Origin: Paramecium octaurelia
Lineage: Eukaryota > Ciliophora > Oligohymenophorea > Peniculida > Parameciidae
DNA: 64,000 nucleotides
Direction: 5' to 3'
NCBI GenBank assembly: GCA_905182995.1
Contig: CAJJDP010000082.1
Location: 9,324-73,323, forward strand
The notes under the pieces are model-generated. The model ran no database searches, was not told the DNA's origin, and saw nothing but the letters and a program-made list of their open reading frames with translations. A program made the translations under genes and the position numbers. The first letter of the stretch is position 1. Every line of letters starts with the position of its first letter. Shown here piece after piece: positions 1-11,962 of the stretch.

Positions 1-1874
1 AATAAATGTAATCTGAAATTAATAAACCATCCATCATTATAATTATTGGGGATTTTGACATGGATGGTTCATAAAATCAATTAGAAGATTATATTTAAAA
101 TGAAAAAAAGCTATTAGTTGATTCGATTAATTCAATTTATAAAAATTATGAACCAAATTTGATTTTAGTTGAAAAGGGAGCTAACAAAATTGCATTGGAT
201 GAGTGTCTCAAGAAAAAAATAACTGTTTTGACAAATGTTAAAAAGAAAGTACTTTAAAGAGTTAAATTGTGTACAAATGCTAAATTTATAAGCCTGTCTA
301 TATTAAAATAATGCATTGAAAGAAAGGAATAAATAGTTGGTACATGTGAGAAGGTTTTTTTTAAACAGTTTCCAAAAGTTAATTCTGAAAAAGGGGAAAT
401 ATAAAAGGATTCAACCTTATGTTTCTTGAAAAATTCGTCATGTTAAAAATTTGCTACAATTGCAATAAGTGGCCCTTCAGAAGAATTGTTATCAAAACTA
501 AAACAATGTTTTATCGGATGTGCTAGACTTGGTAAACATTAAGATTTGGAATCTCACTTTATCACTACTGAGTGTTCAATGTTTAAAAACAACTTATTAA
601 AATCCATAGCGAATTAAGGTAATTTCACAACATTTTTATTTGAGAAGATTCCTTTAAAAGAATTATTCAATATAGAATTAAAATATATTAAGATCAATTA
701 TGTTATTGCTGATGTTAACAATTTTAACTACATTAAAGACTTTTCTAGTGTAGAAGAATATAAATCAAAGCATCCATCTTAAAGAGATAAATTAGAGGAG
801 TTTTCAATGGCTCGGATGTGTAATAAGCCATAGGAGAAAAAGTCTGTGTATTATCATGGGGAAGATATTTGTTTAGGCTAATTTATTATCCTGAAAATAG
901 CTAATATGGATAATAGATGCGAATTCTGTCACCTACCCAAAATAGCCCATGTTTCATTTTATTATTGGAGATAAATATATTTAAATAAGTGTTGATTAAA
1001 AAAATAGAAGTGGAAGAGTCATATCGACTAATAATTTTCTTAGTTGTCAAATGAAGATGAATAAAGAGATAATGTATACACTGCAAAAGATATTACTAAA
1101 ATTGTTTTATAATCCCATTCAAATTAAAAGGGAGAAAAAAAGAAGATAAGAATAGAAACTTATATTTAATGTAGCAAATGCGATTTAAGTTCAAATATTG
1201 TTAAATTGTCTAGCCTAAATTTAGACTTTTCCTTTTTTTAGATTTATGTAAACGATATTGATGACTCCACCAAACACAAATGATAAACAAACAGGCTAAT
1301 AAATTAATTGTAATCACCAATTGCAGAGAATATTTACGTATGATGAGTCAATGGTGAAGATTTAAGTTGGGGAAGTGGAAGTATTCAATACAATAATATA
1401 AAGTACTTTAAGTTAAGAATTACTAGATAATTTAAAAAATTGGGAAGAAGAATACATTTAGACTTAAAAAAAAAGAACTTTACTAAAGATATTTAAACAT
1501 TACGTTCTAGTTAACATAATTTAAGAAGACTTTGTCGAAAAATGTTGAAGTAGATGGTATTGAACAATATTCTGATGAAAAATTTTGGTAGTAAAAGTTC
1601 TCAAGAACAGAATAAATATCTGATTTACAATAATTTACTTATACTTTGAGTATTTAATTACAAGATATAGGGGACTAAATAAAAACTGAAATGAAAAAGT
1701 TTCTGAATAAAAATTCTATAATTATAAGCTTAATAGAGCTTGATCATCCATCTCGTACAAATAAAGGACACCTGTCTGGATAAGACGACCTCATTCATTC
1801 TGATAGTATAGTTGGAGATGACATAGAGCATTAAAGCGATTAATTTAGTGAGATGAAATCATCAATTTTTAGAT
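1..1874 (+). pseudogene. PIKfyve/Fab1 lipid kinase relic, 5'-truncated by the window and lacking its kinase domain
   Basis: Read with TAA/TAG=Gln this is the middle of a Fab1/PIKfyve phosphatidylinositol-3-phosphate 5-kinase: the TCP-1-like domain (GDFDMDGS, LVEKGANKIALDECL, ATIAISGPSEELLSKLK) and the following Cys/His-rich stretch (CEFCHLPKIAH, CSKC, CNHQLQRIF) appear in the order known for the family. It looks broken: an in-frame TGA lies at 993-995, and the frame shifts at homopolymer runs near 1233-1239 (T7) and 1466-1474 (A9). After about 1874 the sequence turns into a TPR fragment, so the C-terminal kinase domain is absent. I infer a rearranged pseudogene; homopolymer sequencing errors could explain the shifts, but not the lost kinase domain. 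Confidence 0.65.
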
Positions 1875-2151
1875 AAAATGAACAGATTTGAAGAAGCTTT
1901 GGAAAATTATGATTCAGCAATATAAAAAAATCCTGAATATTCTGACTATTATACGGGCAAAGGTATAATTCAAAACGGATGACATTTTAGCTATTACTCT
2001 AAGAAAAATGAACAGATTTGAAGAAGCTTTGGAAAATTATGATTCAGCAATTTAGAAATAACCACAAAACTCCATCTATAAGTCAGTTAAAGGTATAATA
2101 GTAGCTTTACAAATATTTAGCTCTCACTTTAGATCTAATGACTCTTATTAA
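1875..2151 (+). pseudogene. TPR-repeat relic, two exon-intron units
   Basis: Two tetratricopeptide units (NRFEEALENYDSAIQ) each end in a Lys-Gly followed by a likely intron (28 nt at about 1957-1984, GTATAA...TTTTAG). The unit plan matches the large TPR gene at 33433-38183, where an intron splits each repeat at the same residue. The segments 1875-1921 and 2005-2051 are identical over 47 nt, so the duplication is recent. No start, no end and only about two repeats are present; it abuts the PIKfyve relic directly. Confidence 0.55.
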
Positions 2152-2583
2152 ACAAGCATAATAAATTTTCTGACAATTATTTACATCTTAGAAACGAACA
2201 TTTTATATAATACATCTAATTTGCATTTACTTTTATATCATTAACTGCTGATCAAGTTTAAAATAGTAGAAATTTAATAATAATCATTTTTTGAAATTAT
2301 TTAATAATATTATTATTATTATTGCTTTGTCAGCTTTCTTTTTATTTACTCTTTTGAATTCCTAACTATAGACTGTATAAATATTTTTGTGCCGTTTTTA
2401 TGCCTCTTTTTACCAATATAATACTATATTCTTAATGATACAATTTATAATTAAATTTGTATTACCATTTTAATACATCATCATTTATATTTATGGTATT
2501 TATTCTTATTCTTATATTTCACATTTAAGCATTTATTTAACTATTTTTTTCAAACAGCTATTATTTATTTAAAATATTTTTTA
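2152..2583. other. AT-rich stretch without a recognisable gene
   Basis: About 430 bp of T/A-rich sequence with a short TTA/TTAT run near 2300-2330. No open frame of note on either strand. Confidence 0.5.
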
Positions 2584-3294
2584 TAAAAGATATAGTAAAT
2601 TGAGGTCCTAAGGAAGTAAATTGATGAGAAGTTGAAGGAATAGGAACCGAGAAGGATTTAACCACAGGTATTAGGAAGAATTCCAGAATACGAATTCTTT
2701 GTACCATTCAAACATGGCTGGAGGAAGTGCAAGTCTCATGACAAGAACTCGACCTTCGAACATATGATGGATAATTTATTAGGAAAATCTGGAGAGTGGG
2801 AAGGTAAAATGCTCAATATAATGGACTAAATTTAGGATGTAGAGACAAAATTTTACAGTTCAGTCCAGAAGGCTTTGAGGGAGCAAATTGAAAAGATTAC
2901 TTCCAGGATTAAGAGACTAATTGAGGAGGAATGTGGCCCTTACAAAAGAAAGTAAACATCACGAGTTGAAACAAATTATGCAACTGCTATGAGATTTTAT
3001 TCACATCTATTATTAGGAAACATTTTAAGAAAATTAATGGAAATGGGAAATGATTGCTTCTAGTTTTATGTTGATGTATACAGATTAAGGCAAAGTTAAA
3101 TATTAAAAAGAACATTTAATATCACATCCTAGAGGAACGATAGCAGATGAGATTTTAAAATAAAAACCCAATTTGAAGATTTATCAAAAACTATATTGAT
3201 TTTAACTAAATCAAGAATAGTTTCAAAAAAACTAGTTTGAGATAAATAGTACAAGCTTTAGTGATTGAGGCAATAAATAGAAGTACCAAAAATT
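2584..3294 (+). repeat. 711-bp direct repeat, copy 1
   Basis: This segment recurs at 3795-4505 with no difference that I could see by eye (offset 1,211 bp). It ends exactly at an undetermined base (N at 3295). Inside lies an open frame in the ciliate code of roughly 170 codons (…EEECGPYKRKQ…, …FYVDVYRLRQSQILKRTF…) ending at a TGA; I do not recognise its product. The coincidence of repeat end and N suggests either an unresolved contig overlap or a true tandem duplication. Confidence 0.85.
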
Positions 3295-3295
3295 N

Positions 3296-3814
3296 AAAGT
3301 GGAGAAATTTAGATACTTAGGAATAAAGCTGATGGTAAAGGGAAATTTAAAATATCATTTGGAGTCCACAAAGAGTATACTTCTATAAAAGGTTGCACTG
3401 CTCGGGATGATTCGCAAGATCATTCCCTTTCGATTGTTGACCAAACTTTGGTCGCTTTATACGCTACCACATATTAGATATGCTAACATGGTAAATTAGA
3501 AATAGAAGGAGTCAACCATAATACAATGGCAATTTGTTAAAAGGAACTCGTTTAGGAGGATCATTGGCTTGAACAAGAGTTTGCTCAAGGAGAATTACAT
3601 TGAGAACTAATTGAGGATCAATCTATATAGAACGATTCATCTACATAGCTGCAAAGCATGTAACTGTACAATTTCTTCTTTGTACATTGAGAAAGTTGAG
3701 GTCAATAGTAGAAAATCAAAATTTATTCCAAGAGAAGCTAGAAATAATGCTTTAAAAATCTGTGAAGTTTTAGTAGAGGAGAAGAGATTTAAATTAAAAG
3801 ATATAGTAAATTGA
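3296..3814 (+). mobile_element. LINE (non-LTR retrotransposon) reverse transcriptase, 3' fragment
   Basis: In the ciliate code two adjoining frames read KFRYLGIKLMVKGNLKYHLE, then LPHIRYANMV and RNSFRRIIGLNKSLLKENYI, ending at a TGA at 3812-3814. The YLGIKL motif followed by a helical stretch and a 'L.P.I.YA' motif is the usual C-terminal end of non-LTR retrotransposon reverse transcriptases, just after the catalytic palm. A frame change between the two halves, and the absence of any palm or endonuclease domain upstream (the sequence starts at an N), show a fragment. A 3' tail was not seen, because the reading frame runs into the 711-bp repeat. Confidence 0.6.
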
Positions 3815-4505
3815 GGTCCTAAGGAAGTAAATTGATGAGAAGTTGAAGGAATAGGAACCGAGAAGGATTTAACCACAGGTATTAGGAAGAATTCCAGAAT
3901 ACGAATTCTTTGTACCATTCAAACATGGCTGGAGGAAGTGCAAGTCTCATGACAAGAACTCGACCTTCGAACATATGATGGATAATTTATTAGGAAAATC
4001 TGGAGAGTGGGAAGGTAAAATGCTCAATATAATGGACTAAATTTAGGATGTAGAGACAAAATTTTACAGTTCAGTCCAGAAGGCTTTGAGGGAGCAAATT
4101 GAAAAGATTACTTCCAGGATTAAGAGACTAATTGAGGAGGAATGTGGCCCTTACAAAAGAAAGTAAACATCACGAGTTGAAACAAATTATGCAACTGCTA
4201 TGAGATTTTATTCACATCTATTATTAGGAAACATTTTAAGAAAATTAATGGAAATGGGAAATGATTGCTTCTAGTTTTATGTTGATGTATACAGATTAAG
4301 GCAAAGTTAAATATTAAAAAGAACATTTAATATCACATCCTAGAGGAACGATAGCAGATGAGATTTTAAAATAAAAACCCAATTTGAAGATTTATCAAAA
4401 ACTATATTGATTTTAACTAAATCAAGAATAGTTTCAAAAAAACTAGTTTGAGATAAATAGTACAAGCTTTAGTGATTGAGGCAATAAATAGAAGTACCAA
4501 AAATT
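3795..4505 (+). repeat. 711-bp direct repeat, copy 2
   Basis: Apparently identical to 2584-3294. In this copy the same unrecognised open frame continues upstream to about 3690 (VENQNLFQEKLEIML…) and overlaps the end of the LINE frame in a different register, which suggests that this copy sits in its original context. Downstream sequence (4506-4700) still has short coding-like stretches (VQALVIEAINRSTKNYKQFK) with frame changes. Confidence 0.8.
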
Positions 4506-7500
4506 ATAAATAATTCAAAAGAATTATGGTAATTAATTAGAAAAAAGCAAAATAAGTCAAACCATTAGAATTTCATAAAGCCAAATTTTGACAGTGTATA
4601 TGATTATGAAAATTTGAGATAACGACTAGAAGATACAAGAAAAATCTAGCTATAGACATCAGTACTTTAATATTAAAGGGATTTTAAGCCTTAAATTAAA
4701 TAGATAGGTAAGAACAGAAATTTAATATCAACCTTTTTAATCAATTTATAGGTATTTCTTGAAGGAAGAATTACCTGAAGAACTATGTATTATTGCAGCA
4801 CATAATTGAAGAGTTGAATGAATTTAAATATTAATTTAAATAAAAAGATTCAAAATTTTACAAAATTATTAAAAATAAAGAAGTTCCATTATAATAGTTT
4901 AAGCTATATTTGAAAATTTTAAATAATAACGTTCTATCAAACTTATCAAACTAGAGTAAATGAATTTTAAATTTAATTAAAAAAATGAATTATTCTTGAG
5001 ATTAACTTGGTATTCTGAATTATTTAAAATTATAGAATATATATATATGCTGATCCAAAAATGTCTTGAATGAATCTTATTTATTAAAAGGGTAATTGAT
5101 GATTTAATTGCAATACTATAATTATCTAAGTAATTACAATTTCATATTTTACTTTTGCTTATTAAAAAACAATTACAATAATAAAAATAGAAAAATGTTA
5201 ATCTTCTATTCAACGCTAATATATGATAAAATTGCAATTTTCCCTCGATAAAGAGTATTAAATATCTTAAATCTTAACTGATTCTTATAGTGTTGAATGA
5301 TAAAGGGAATGGCAAGCTCTATTAAATAACAATCTCCACATTATCTTTTAGTTTAGAAATATTAGCCCATATGAATTCCATCCAACAAGGAGAGATTTTC
5401 TTTCAATTAACGTAAAGTCACGACAAATTCATCAATTTGTGTTTTTACCTAAAGTAAACCATTCTAGTTTTTAGAAGATAGAATCGAATGATTGGCTTTA
5501 AATCAAGCTTAAAGCAATTTTTTATAATGAATTCCAGCATTATAAGTGTAGTTTCATTAATTAGGTCATAATAGATCTAATCTAATATATTTATTACACT
5601 TGTATATGACTAGGATATCCAAGTATTCAATATTACAAGCTATTTAAGTTTCTAAGTAATTAAAGCAAATCTTGATTATTCTACAATTTTCTTAATATTC
5701 AATCTAAAATAGCCTTAACAACCTAATTGAGTTTGAATCAAGTATAGTTATCAAAATAATTCCTTAATGTGACTACAAATTGCACAACAGTTAATTCTAA
5801 GACTATAAAAATACTGATTAAGTTGACAGATTATTAATTATACTATTTTCATTCCATAGATATTTTTTAGTTAATATCTTGATAAAATAAGAAGGAAATG
5901 ATTTTTTAATTGGCACAATAAAGGAATTTTGTGGTCTTAAAGAAAAAAGAGAGTAGTAAACTCATTGTTTAATGCGATTAGCTCAGTGATAAATTTCGAT
6001 GAAAACTGATGTTCGTATATCTTTTAGTATTGAGAGTGTTAAAATTTGAAACATTTATTCTAGATACTAGTATTTGCTTTACAAGTATGGGTAAATTAGT
6101 AAGCTATGATTTAATTCATATAAATGCAAATTATTCACTTTCTAGTTAACTTGATTTACAGGTTCAACATTTATTCTTTATAATCTCTTCGAAATAACCT
6201 TTTTGTTTCATTTAATTGCTAATCCTCCAATTATCATGAAATTATATTTTATTTAATTTTCTTTAACCTAATGAAATAGCCCTGAGACTGGTTTCCCTTT
6301 CTTGCTCTAATTTCTAAATTAAGTGCATATATCAAATAACTATTTTGATATCATTAGCATCAAGAATGTGAGGGAGAGGTAAATAAATTACACTTTGAAT
6401 ATAGAATGAGATTAATTAAATTCTAACTTTCTGATAATCTTATTAATTTAATAATAAGTTATGGAACCACACAATCATAAGATAATATACAAAAATATTA
6501 ATAAAAATGATTAAATAATATTTCGTTATTCAATTTTTAGAGCTAAGTAATTCATTGAGCAAAAATTATTTTATTCTACTTAAATCTTTTAAGTAAAAGT
6601 AGTGTTCATGGTTCATTAAGATTGATAAAAAGATTTTTTTTTTTTTCTTAGAATACTGGGAATGAAACATTTTGAAAATACATCTTTAAAATTAATTGAC
6701 TTTGACTTGACAACAGAAATAATCCAAATAATGTCTCCATGAATGTTGTATTAATTATTATTATTTTTTCAAAATAAAATTAGATAAAGTAAGAAATTAT
6801 TGTTATTTTTCTATCCATAATTACGAGTAATAATAGACTCATGATCCAAGTGCTTTTATAATGATAAAGTAGAAGGATGAAATTACAGTAAATTAAATTA
6901 AGATTGAATTAAGTGATGAGTGAGTTGGTAAATATCTACTATTTGTGAATACTAAGATACTAAAAATGTTGGTAGTTGAAAATAGTTCAAATTAAGATTT
7001 GGGTATGAATTGACTTGAGTGATTAATCTTTTGAATTTTGGAAAATCATTTTTAAAGGTGAGTTTTAAAGTAAAAAAATTGGCAGATGGATTATTATTAT
7101 TGAGATTCAGAAACAAAAGGAATGTAAAAATGTATTATCAAAATTTTAATGGGTCGATTGAGATAATGATGATTCAGTAAATTAAGTCAATAAAATTATT
7201 TTGTTTGGATATTTGACATTTCGTTTTTAGCCATAACAGATTTATCAAATTACTATTACTCTTATCGTTGTTCTCTATACTTTCTAAAACACTAGTCATA
7301 ATTAAAATTTTCAGTATCTTATAATGAGTAAAATAATCTATTTGGTGGATATTGTTGTTGATTTAGGAGGGATTTGCTTAGGAATACATTTTTTGATTAA
7401 AAATAACTAAGTATCAGTACTATTTAATAATATATCATTTTGTTTTAAACTATCCTTAAGTAATAACCTGTCCATCTTACTAGTTCTTGGATCTGTCTTA

Positions 7501-9012
7501 TATGTATCTTATTTTAATAATTTATTCTAATAAAAAAATGGCAACTATCATTTAGAAGTGCAAATAAATAATAATGTTACTCACTGGGCTACTATTTAGT
7601 TATTTGATAAATTATTAATAATAGATTGAATTAAATTATGCATTTTATCTCAGCCTTATTGCACTATTATAAAAATAAAATTGGAAGTTTATAATGAGAG
7701 AATCAAATCTATAATTTATATTTTTATAGCAGTTTCTTTGGATTCTAAAATTATTCAAAAAAACAACAAATAATAATTATTTAGCAAAATCGTTTCGAAA
7801 TATTTATTTAAAAAATAATTTTTGCTTAATGAAATAATCAAATTTCTAATTATAAAGTAAATCCCAATATATATTCATCTATATTTTTCATCCATCAAAA
7901 ATTTTTAGTTTGATACGCGAAATCATTTAGAATAAGACTTTTTAATTATGGAAAAATTCTAAAAAAACCTAGACAGAAAGGCTATAAAGATTTTACTCAA
8001 GGTTACAGATAACTTAAAATTAAGAACGTGAAGAGTGTAGAAAAGTAACTATAATCTTATAGATAGATTTCTCAAAATTTATCAGATTATCGGAAGAGAA
8101 TATCAGTTTATTCTTTTAAATAAATTTTAAGTGCCTCCTTACTTCCATTAATGATTTATCTTTTTAAAAGTACTATCTAAAGTTCAACTCAAAGATATAT
8201 TGTTCATTCTATGAAAATTATCATTAATAATTTAAGTTTATTCAATTGAGAAATTTATTCTATGGCGAAAATGGTAATATCTAAGTTATAATATGTTAAC
8301 ACAATTCAAACAAGTGGAAAAATAAACTTTACAAAATTATTTAGCATTTTTATCTTCTATGAATGCCAAAATAATATTAAAGCATAAACTTCTTTAAACT
8401 TAAAAGTAGTGGGGCAATTCATTGATTGTATAATAAATATTAGAATATATTTTTATAAACGTATTTCTCAGTTATGTCTTTATAATGTGAAAGAGTTGGA
8501 TGGTATTTATTTTAGTTTTAAGTAATTATTTTTTTATACATATTTAGGTATTTGATATATATGTTAACTTTCTTCAACTCCATAGCATTCTACCATTGAA
8601 TTTCAAAAATAACAGTTTATATTACTCTTTAGACAATAGAATTTGCCTCCTACAGTATAGAAAATATACCAATCTTTTCCTTTCAAAGTCTTATAATTAG
8701 TGTTAATAATTTTCCCTTTTAATGTTAATATCATGAAAAACATCAATCCTAAAATATTGAAATAAAATGAACTTATTTTGAATATAACTATGTAATTCTC
8801 AATATTTTTTACAAGAAGAAATTTAATTAGTTAATTTTTAATAAGGCAGATCAAATATTTTAACACATGGAAATTATTCCAAATTTGTAAATCTCAAATT
8901 AAATCTTCTAATAATTGAATTAATGTGATTATAAATGGCATATCTTTTAATAATGTAAAATAATAAAATAATAAATATTCAATATATAAAATAAATATAT
9001 TAAAAATGACTA
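4506..9012. other. 4.5-kb region without a supportable gene
   Basis: AT-rich, with no convincing protein frame. The best candidate for a relic is on the minus strand at about 5180-5460, where a frame reads DEFVVTLRQLKENLSLLDG and CGDCYLIELAIPF; neighbouring stretches to about 5750 are in other frames. Because TGA is the only stop, long chance frames are common here, so I do not call a gene. For Paramecium-like DNA, where genes are usually a few hundred bp apart, a gap this long is unusual. Confidence 0.5.
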
Positions 9013-10486
9013 TCATTTTTTGATATGAGGTTAAACATTTGATATGATTTCGGTAATGCAACTTATAAGTTTCTTAACGTTGGGCAAATCTAAGCATTCG
9101 TTAGGCCCATGTTCATTAGCGCCTGTTCCTAAGACTCCAACAATTATGAAAGAAGCCTTAGGATGAATGGCTTATAAATGAGTCATCAAATAAATGGCTC
9201 CTCCATCCCCAAAAGTGGATGCTTCATTCCCATAATAATTTAGTGATGCTTAATTAATAATTGAATCTAAATAGGGCTGATTGTCTAAAGCATTAAATCC
9301 AGAACCTGATCTTAAACCAGTGATTGTGACAGAAGCATTATATGGAACATTTCTGGTTAACTAAAGAATTAAAATTTCAAAATTACTAATTTAACAAAGC
9401 TTTCTTTAGCTTCTTAGTGATTTTTAGTAGGTGGTAATCTTAATGATAATTTCAGAGTAGTTTTAGGTGTTATAACATCTTCAGCGGAGTTGGAATCAGG
9501 CAAATCATCTCCACCAATTACTGATAACTACGCCTTCCATATTTTATTCAAATATGCTAGAAAACGATCTTGATAAACAGGTTAAGTATTTTAATGGAAT
9601 GGGAATTTAGTAATCACCTCTTTAAAGACTTCTGCAGTTTTTTAGGTTTCTAAATATCGTTTTCCAGGAATAATAACTTGAAAATCATCAACTACCTCTC
9701 CAGTCTATGGATTTTCAATTCTATTTAACAGTTATCTTAAAATTCTAAAGGAAGATGGAATTATTCCTGATTCTCCTGAATCAACACTTTCATTTAATAC
9801 CTGAACTGTGACTGTACCGACAACTATTCCTCTCAATGTAGTTGTTACCCATAGTCTATCGTAACTCCCACAACTAGCATCCAAAGCAATCACTAAATCC
9901 ACTTAACCAATTTTTTCTTTTAATTATTCTAAATAATGATATATATGTTGAGACCCACTCTCTTCATCAGCTTCGAATGCCATTATTATTCTTGGATGTT
10001 TTAGTCCAAGCTCTTATATTGTCTTAATCGCAATAACAGATGCCATAATTGCATAACCATCATCTGCTCCTCCTCGACCGTAAAGTTTTTCATTAATTAT
10101 TTTTGGATCATAAGCTGATATTCCCTCTCTCCATCCAGTAAAAGGTGGCTGCTTATCCATGTGTCCATAAAGTAAAACAGTGCCATCGGCCATTCCATCT
10201 GAGCCTTCAACCTCAACGAACAAAAATGGAGAATAATCATCATCACTAAAAAGATTTATTTATGCATCTATTTTAGATTAACATAACAAATACTCTTTAG
10301 ATTGGCATTTCTTATATATTTTTCAAAGGATTCTGCAGTCTTTAAGAGCAATCCATTACTCAAATACTCTTAATCAAATTCCCTTGACATACTTGGTATT
10401 CTTAAAATATCCATTAAAACAGGCAAGGATTCAACAAAAGAGCTGTCAACCTTATTTCTTATGTCATTAGCACTTGAAGTTTCCAT
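9013..10486 (-). CDS. M20 metallopeptidase, cytosolic non-specific (CNDP-like) dipeptidase
   Basis: Predicted 473 aa, the usual length for CNDP2-type dipeptidases that cleave Cys-Gly and other dipeptides with a two-metal centre. Visible motifs in order: LLYGHMDKQPP (metal His and catalytic Asp), LYGRGGADDGYA (bridging Asp), FEADEESGSQH (catalytic Glu-Glu), IALDASCG, GGDDLPDS, TGLRSGSGFNA and near the C-terminus GTGANEHGPNE (metal His). Two 26-nt introns (10268-10293 and one near 9360-9385) restore a single frame; the spliced length is exactly 474 codons. No signal peptide, so cytosolic. All catalytic motifs look intact. The start is the first ATG in frame, 171 bp from the next gene's end. Confidence 0.9.
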
Positions 10487-10657
10487 TTTTTGAAAAATGA
10501 AAAAATGTTAATTTATTTTTTATCAAAAAGCTAAATTAAAACACATTTCTATTAGATTCATAATCTGAAAAAAATTTATTTCAAAAATAATTTGTTTCCA
10601 AAAATACTAATTTAAACAGAATTTATTTATAGCATAATACAGATTCAAAAAAACATC

Positions 10658-11962
10658 TCAATGAAATAAAGAATCATCCCCAGCGGATGAGTTTGTAAAT
10701 TACTTCTCCCAAACAACAAATACTCCATTTTACCATTTGCCTTATTTTTCAATATTGTTTTTTCCAATATAAGTTCCATTTCCATGTCTTTTTCCATTTT
10801 TCCAATATCCTTTATAAATCTATATGATATTCTAAACAATTACTCTTCCATCACCGTAATAGAAAGTGCCATATCCATCTCTTAAATCATTAAAGAAATC
10901 GCCAATATATTTAGATCCATCATTCCAATAAAATTCCTAGGAGTAAACTTAAATATTTTACCCCTTATCCACTCATTTTATTTTATTTCCATAACCCTGC
11001 ATATCTAGTGCCATCTGAGCATTTGTAAGTTCCATATCCGCAGAAGCAATTATCTGCAAACTCTCCTACATATTAAGAACCATTTGCAACTGTGTATATC
11101 CCTTAACCGATTTTTATTCCATCAACATAATTTCCCTCAAAACTTGCGCCATCTGGCCATAGTTCTTTGCCTTAACCATTCTATTTATCATTAATCCATT
11201 ATCCTAAATAATATCCACCACTTGATGTAGTTAACTTGCCCTAATGTAGTTAGAAATATCCTTACATAGCCATGAGCTTTGTCATCCTTCCAATCTCCTT
11301 CATAAACATCTCCTTCCACATGGATAAGTCTTCCCTTCCCATTTTATTTATTATCTTTCCAATACCCTTCATAGTATGAACCATCTGACCAGTATTAGAC
11401 TCCTTTACCCCATTTTGCACTAAAATAGCCAAGGGTCATACTTATCCTTCCATTAACCTATATATATATGATCATGTTCATCTTGTACAGGTCCTCTCGT
11501 TATCAAGTCTGGTTCTGATTAGCAAGCATCATAAATAAATTCGGGTAAGCTTTTTCTAAACTAAAAGAGAAATCAAATTTAAAGTATAACCATACTTATT
11601 TGGTTAAATTATCAAGTGTTTCTGGCACCTTCTCGATAGTTTTTAGATTTTAAGGCGCATTAGTTTCTTTTGAAAAAGAATTAAACTTCTTCAGATCTAC
11701 CAATTTAATTTCTTATCTGCTTTATTTTTTTGATGAAGCATATTCATTAGTAGCTGTTATGGCTACACTACTATTTTTGTGATGATTTTAATGTTTTTTT
11801 CTGGTTAAGTACCCTCGAACAAAACCTTGGGAGATAATTAGTTGGATTACATTAAATTTTTAAGGCAGCTTTATTTGCTTATTCTAAGTCTATTTAATCT
11901 TTTGTAACAATTTATAGTGAGTGGCACTCTACGATTGAAGACTATCCACAGCAATTCCCCAT
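10658..11962 (-). CDS. IQ-motif and MORN-repeat protein with an N-myristoylation signal
   Basis: Predicted 382 aa. The start MGNCCGQSS is a textbook N-myristoylation site with a palmitoylatable Cys pair, so the protein is probably membrane-anchored. A calmodulin-binding IQ motif follows at about residues 30-50 ([18 protein letters not shown]). From about residue 130 to the end are MORN repeats ([47 protein letters not shown]), at least ten by eye. Six introns (25, 35, 22, 25, 25 and 24 nt) give exactly 383 codons. MORN repeats bind membranes or serve as scaffolds at cortical and ciliary structures in ciliates and other protists; the precise job here is not known. Confidence 0.85.

Noticed and set aside
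4740-5460. Long minus-strand frame without TGA
   Set aside because: Mostly low-complexity Phe/Leu/Asn/Gln from AT-rich DNA; with a single stop codon such frames arise by chance. Only 5180-5460 looks faintly protein-like.
5968-6040. tRNA-like box A (TAGCTCAGTGAT) and a TTCG resembling box B
   Set aside because: Spacing is too short and no cloverleaf stems form by eye.
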